Shown: in pieces, positions 63,373 through 64,000 of the stretch | Layout of the letters: each line of letters starts with the position of its first letter | Numbering within the stretch: the stretch's first letter is position 1 | Translations under genes and position numbers: made by a program | The notes under the pieces: generated by a model | Told to the model about the DNA's origin: nothing | Seen by the model: the letters and a program-made list of their open reading frames with translations, nothing else | Databases searched by the model: none | Source of the DNA: CAWBJP01 sp963789165 | GTDB taxonomy: Bacteria; Actinomycetota; Acidimicrobiia; IMCC26256; BP-133 | Length of the DNA stretch: 64,000 nucleotides | Reading direction: 5' to 3' | Assembly (NCBI GenBank): GCA_963789165.1 | Contig: CAWBJP010000003.1 | Span: forward strand, 769,228 to 833,227

Positions 63373-64000
63373 TCATTGCCGCCTTTGACTTTCGGGGCCG
63401 GCCGGGGCCGGGGCGGAGGCGAGGACGAGTTCAGGCCGGCGGGTGGCGATGGCGGCGGCAGCCAGCGCCGCCCGGGCCGCGGTGGGGGCGATCAGGCAGC
63501 CGGCTTCGGCCAGCGTGGCCTGCTGGGCGGAGTCCCTGGGGGTCGGCCTCCGTGCCGAGCACGTAGGCCACGATCTCGGCGCCGGCGGCTCGCACCTCGG
63601 CACAGACCGGGGCCAGGCGCCGGCCGGGTCCTGGTTGGCGCCGTAGCCGATCACGACGTCGAGGAGCACCACGGCGGTGGTCGGGTCCCGGCCCTCCTCG
63701 GCCAGGTACTCCAGGCGGATGGAGGGGTCGATCATGGGATGGGGGCGCCCTTTGGTGTACTCCTCCTCGCCGAGGTCGAGGCAGACGTGACTCCCGGGTG
63801 GAGCGGGGACGTCCCAGCCCTTGCGCAGCGGCGTGTTGGAGTGCACCGGGCCCAGGACCCCCGAGAGCAGGACCAGCGCCTCGTAGCACAGGGTGCCGCC
63901 CGAGTAGAGCCCCCGGACCAGGCGACGTTCTTCGGGCAGGGTCCCGCAGGCCGCCGCCACCGCCTCGGCCAGACCGGCGGCGCCCAGGTCGGGCCGCTCC
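63373..64000 (-). CDS. fdrA: FdrA-family acyl-CoA synthetase-like protein, C-terminal part (runs off the window), two frame breaks
   Basis: C-terminal portion of an FdrA-like protein (succinyl-CoA-synthetase fold). Hallmarks are RRLVRGLYSGGTLCYEAL, CLDLGEEEYTKGRPHPMIDP and VLLDVVIGYGANQDPAG. The next block (LAPVCAEVRAAGAEIVAYVL, GTEADPQG) is in another frame, and QQATLAEAGCLIAPTAARAA returns to the first. A missing G near 63620 and an extra C near 63530 would restore it. In E. coli FdrA (AllF) with YlbE and YlbF forms oxamate transcarbamylase, feeding a carbamate kinase. The gene continues beyond 64000. Confidence 0.8.
   Translation of the reverse strand, partial: ERPDLGAAGLAEAVAAACGTLPEERRLVRGLYSGGTLCYEALVLLSGVLGPVHSNTPLRKGWDVPAPPGSHVCLDLGEEEYTKGRPHPMIDPSIRLEYLAEEGRDPTTAVVLLDVVIGYGANQDPAGAWPRSVPRCEPPAPRSWPTCSARRPTPRDSAQQATLAEAGCLIAPTAARAALAAAAIATRRPELVLASAPAPAGPESQRRQ

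Larger units (their letters stand above)
63158..63378. repeat. MITE-like segment with inverted ends and tandem hairpins
   Basis: Ends CAATGAAGGGGCGGGGGA (63158-63175) and the complement of CAATGAAGGGGTGGGGGG (63361-63378) match at 16 of 18 positions. Between them lie two 47-nt units, 70 nt apart. The right end covers the stop codon of the fdrA frame. The segment spans nearly the whole fdrA to AIR-synthase gap. No transposase is encoded. Confidence 0.6.

Overview
The window is high-GC DNA, densely coded on both strands. It looks like a chromosomal segment of an actinobacterium, probably Acidimicrobiia-like. Pointers are a WhiB protein, a mycothiol-dependent DinB-fold protein, many GTG/TTG starts, several apparently leaderless transcripts (a TANNNT hexamer 6-8 nt before the start codon), secreted proteins with actinobacterial GYWLVASDGGVFTFG-type repeats, and red-type RuBisCO with CbbX. 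I saw no rRNA, tRNA, CRISPR array, transposase or phage gene.

Layout. 0-2 kb: EttA and a DUF4404 protein. 2-8 kb: a peptide ABC transporter (permeases, a two-domain ATPase, a lipoprotein) whose ATPase and binding-protein frames carry eight single-base shifts. 8-10.3 kb: type II NADH dehydrogenase and a secreted metallophosphoesterase. 10.4-15.3 kb: a TPP-riboswitch-led thiamine operon thiO-thiS-thiG-thiD-thiC. 15-20.6 kb: a delta-60 repeat protein, an HExxH protein and a NarL-type two-component pair. 20.6-23.1 kb: two genes for mesaconyl-CoA chemistry (mct-like and mch-like). 23-28.3 kb: two large secreted proteins with the same C-terminal repeats. 28-49.5 kb: housekeeping, lipid, transport and regulatory genes, including a CbbY-like phosphatase.

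49.5-64 kb is the most unusual part. It holds a CbbR-like LysR regulator, an FAD oxidoreductase with a divergent XRE-cupin regulator, a DsrE-like protein of the MSMEG_0572/Sll0783 nitrogen-starvation family, cobalt-type nitrile hydratase (beta, alpha, accessory protein), carbamate kinase, an MSMEG_0565-type glycosyltransferase, cbbX-cbbS-cbbL, an Sll0787-type AIR-synthase-like protein and the end of an FdrA gene. This merges parts of the Nit1C nitrile/cyanide-linked cluster with nitrile hydratase, carbamoyl-phosphate enzymes and the Calvin-cycle carboxylase. A 16-bp block upstream of the LysR gene recurs (15/16) upstream of cbbL, tying the regulator to RuBisCO.

Three families of palindromic repeats run through the window. 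One is a short CGGGGTGTCCCCG-type element that appears to have inserted in frame into thiG and thiD. The second is a 51-nt compound hairpin found twice, each time just past a stop codon. The third is a segment with inverted ends holding two tandem hairpins between fdrA and the AIR-synthase-like gene. Several genes (dppDF, the peptide-binding protein, the YeiH-like transporter, the FAD oxidoreductase, nthA, the gene at 56.1 kb, the glycosyltransferase, fdrA) contain single-base frame breaks with intact motifs on both sides. Assembly indels are the likeliest cause, but decay cannot be excluded from sequence alone.
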